Shown here: in pieces, positions 63,501 to 64,000 of the stretch
Layout of the letters: each line of letters starts with the position of its first letter
Numbering within the stretch: the stretch's first letter is position 1
Source of the DNA: Neckera pumila
Taxonomy: Eukaryota > Streptophyta > Bryopsida > Hypnales > Neckeraceae
Reading direction: 5' to 3'
NCBI GenBank assembly: GCA_963969595.1
Contig: OZ018413.1
Location: 10,592,211 to 10,656,210 of the forward strand
Length of the DNA stretch: 64,000 bases
Translations under genes and position numbers: made by a program
The notes under the pieces: model-generated
What the model was told of the DNA's origin: nothing
The model's input: only the letters and a program-made list of their open reading frames with translations
Database searches by the model: none

Positions 63501-64000
63501 GGTGTTGTACGAGGGCTGACCACGAGTTCCACTCATTTACTCGGTTCACCTGGTCCAAGATTTAGAGTAGATAGAGTATTTGCAATTGAGCTTTCCATGC
63601 TGTGCTCACTATTCTTCTATTTATCGTTGTGTAATGTTTTTGTCTGGTTGCACTGCACTGACTTATCCTATTAGTGCGTGTGCCGCTAATTTGGCGCCCT
63701 CACAAATAGGATGATCATTGCAGTGGAAATCATGTCCTATTCCAGCCACAGAGTTTTCTTAACTTAGCTTGAACTGCCACACGCACTAACAATATAATCA
63801 GTGACCAATTCCAATCAAGTTGGGTGGACTCCTTGTCTGGAACAGGACATGATTGCTACTACTGAAGTGTGGCTTTTGTTTGATTACAGTCTGGTTGTCT
63901 GAGCGTAATTCATGACTTTTCATGATGCCTGGTGATGTGTGCAGCAGGTAAACCAAGACAATGTAGACGCGATGGCCCTGAAATGGAAGGACAGAAGGCC
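57522..64000 (+). CDS. ACT-domain dual-specificity (Ser/Thr/Tyr) kinase, STY8/17/46 group; 3' end beyond the window
   Basis: Exons 57522-57715, 57957-58071, 58408-58478, 58633-58740, 58900-58978, 59600-59710, 59853-59903, 60219-60388, 60580-60687, 61337-61410, 61827-62002, 62149-62244, 62371-62451, 63078-63131, 63291-63425: 541 codons with all phases consistent, plus a probable last exon from 63948 ([14 protein letters not shown]..). In Arabidopsis this group phosphorylates chloroplast transit peptides in the cytosol. Features: [20 protein letters not shown] (about 65-84); an ACT fold (about 172-240; [35 protein letters not shown]); the kinase from about 282 with VAVK Lys313, HRDLKAAN (Asp407), DFG (Asp425), [10 protein letters not shown] and [16 protein letters not shown]. 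The glycine loop is TGSSGGTYQG, where relatives have GSFGDLY-type loops. Expected length is about 560-570 aa, so little is missing. Exon 5's start rests on phase (AG|T). Confidence 0.93.
59023..59221. mobile_element. 199-bp TTAA-flanked miniature element in kinase intron 5
   Basis: Begins CCCTTAAGTGCG after TTAA (59019-59022) and ends TACTTAGGG before TTAA (59222-59225). The inverted ends are CCCTTAAGT and CCCTAAGTA. It shares the TTAA target and CCC...GGG ends with the intergenic family but a different inner sequence. Confidence 0.7.
63671..63853. repeat. two interleaved inverted repeats in the last kinase intron
   Basis: TTAGTGCGTGTG (63671-63682) pairs with CACACGCACTAA (63778-63789). ATCATGTCCTATTCCA (63729-63744) pairs with TGGAACAGGACATGAT (63838-63853, one mismatch). 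The order A-B-A'-B' means both stems cannot form as simple nested hairpins. Confidence 0.85.

Noticed and set aside
63287..63532. 81-codon minus-strand frame at the kinase 3' end
   Set aside because: Antisense shadow of exon 15 and its read-through.

Overview
This window looks like nuclear DNA from a land plant with swimming sperm, most likely a bryophyte; a lycophyte or fern is possible. Five intron-bearing plant genes sit as GC-richer islands in very AT-rich DNA packed with small non-autonomous transposons. The lineage clue is an apparently intact gene for an axonemal protein, DRC9/IQCG, which seed plants without flagellate sperm do not keep. The species cannot be named from sequence alone.

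Genes in order: (1) a secretory class III peroxidase on the minus strand (4275-5963, 3 exons, 327 aa). (2) A zinc-free quinone-oxidoreductase-like medium-chain reductase on the plus strand (21713-24617, 4 exons, 335 aa). (3) DRC9/IQCG on the minus strand (29029-37570, 9 exons, 460 aa). (4) A LIKE-COV (DUF502) membrane protein on the plus strand (46378-50915, 7 exons, 260 aa). (5) An ACT-domain dual-specificity kinase of the STY8/17/46 group on the plus strand (57522 to beyond 64000, 15 exons plus a probable final one). Exon boundaries were worked out by hand from GT..AG sites, and phases agree across every junction. The five genes are unrelated in function: cell wall and ROS chemistry, NADPH-dependent reduction, sperm axoneme, vascular or trafficking membrane protein, cytosolic kinase. 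There is no operon or cluster logic.

The intergenic DNA and long introns hold many short elements with readable terminal inverted repeats and target duplications: (a) a family flanked by TTAA with CCC...GGG ends, as in piggyBac-type elements (1-814, 1239-2177, 13478-15965, 19520-19590, 25364-26337, 59023-59221). (b) Tourist/Harbinger-like elements flanked by TAA or TTA (12025-12286, 44361-44490). (c) TA-flanked elements (11059-11523, 31324-31657, 38902-40282, 49585-49667), with a related mariner-like element at 52331-53040. No transposase reading frame is visible, so all would need an enzyme encoded elsewhere. Several older dispersed repeat families fill much of the rest.

A recurring local pattern is tandem duplication directly beside genes. 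There are three units downstream of the peroxidase, several units in the leader of the reductase plus degenerate exon-2 copies in its first intron, and two successive blocks in the kinase leader, the second overlapping the kinase start codon. No bacterial-type system, CRISPR array, rRNA or tRNA was found.
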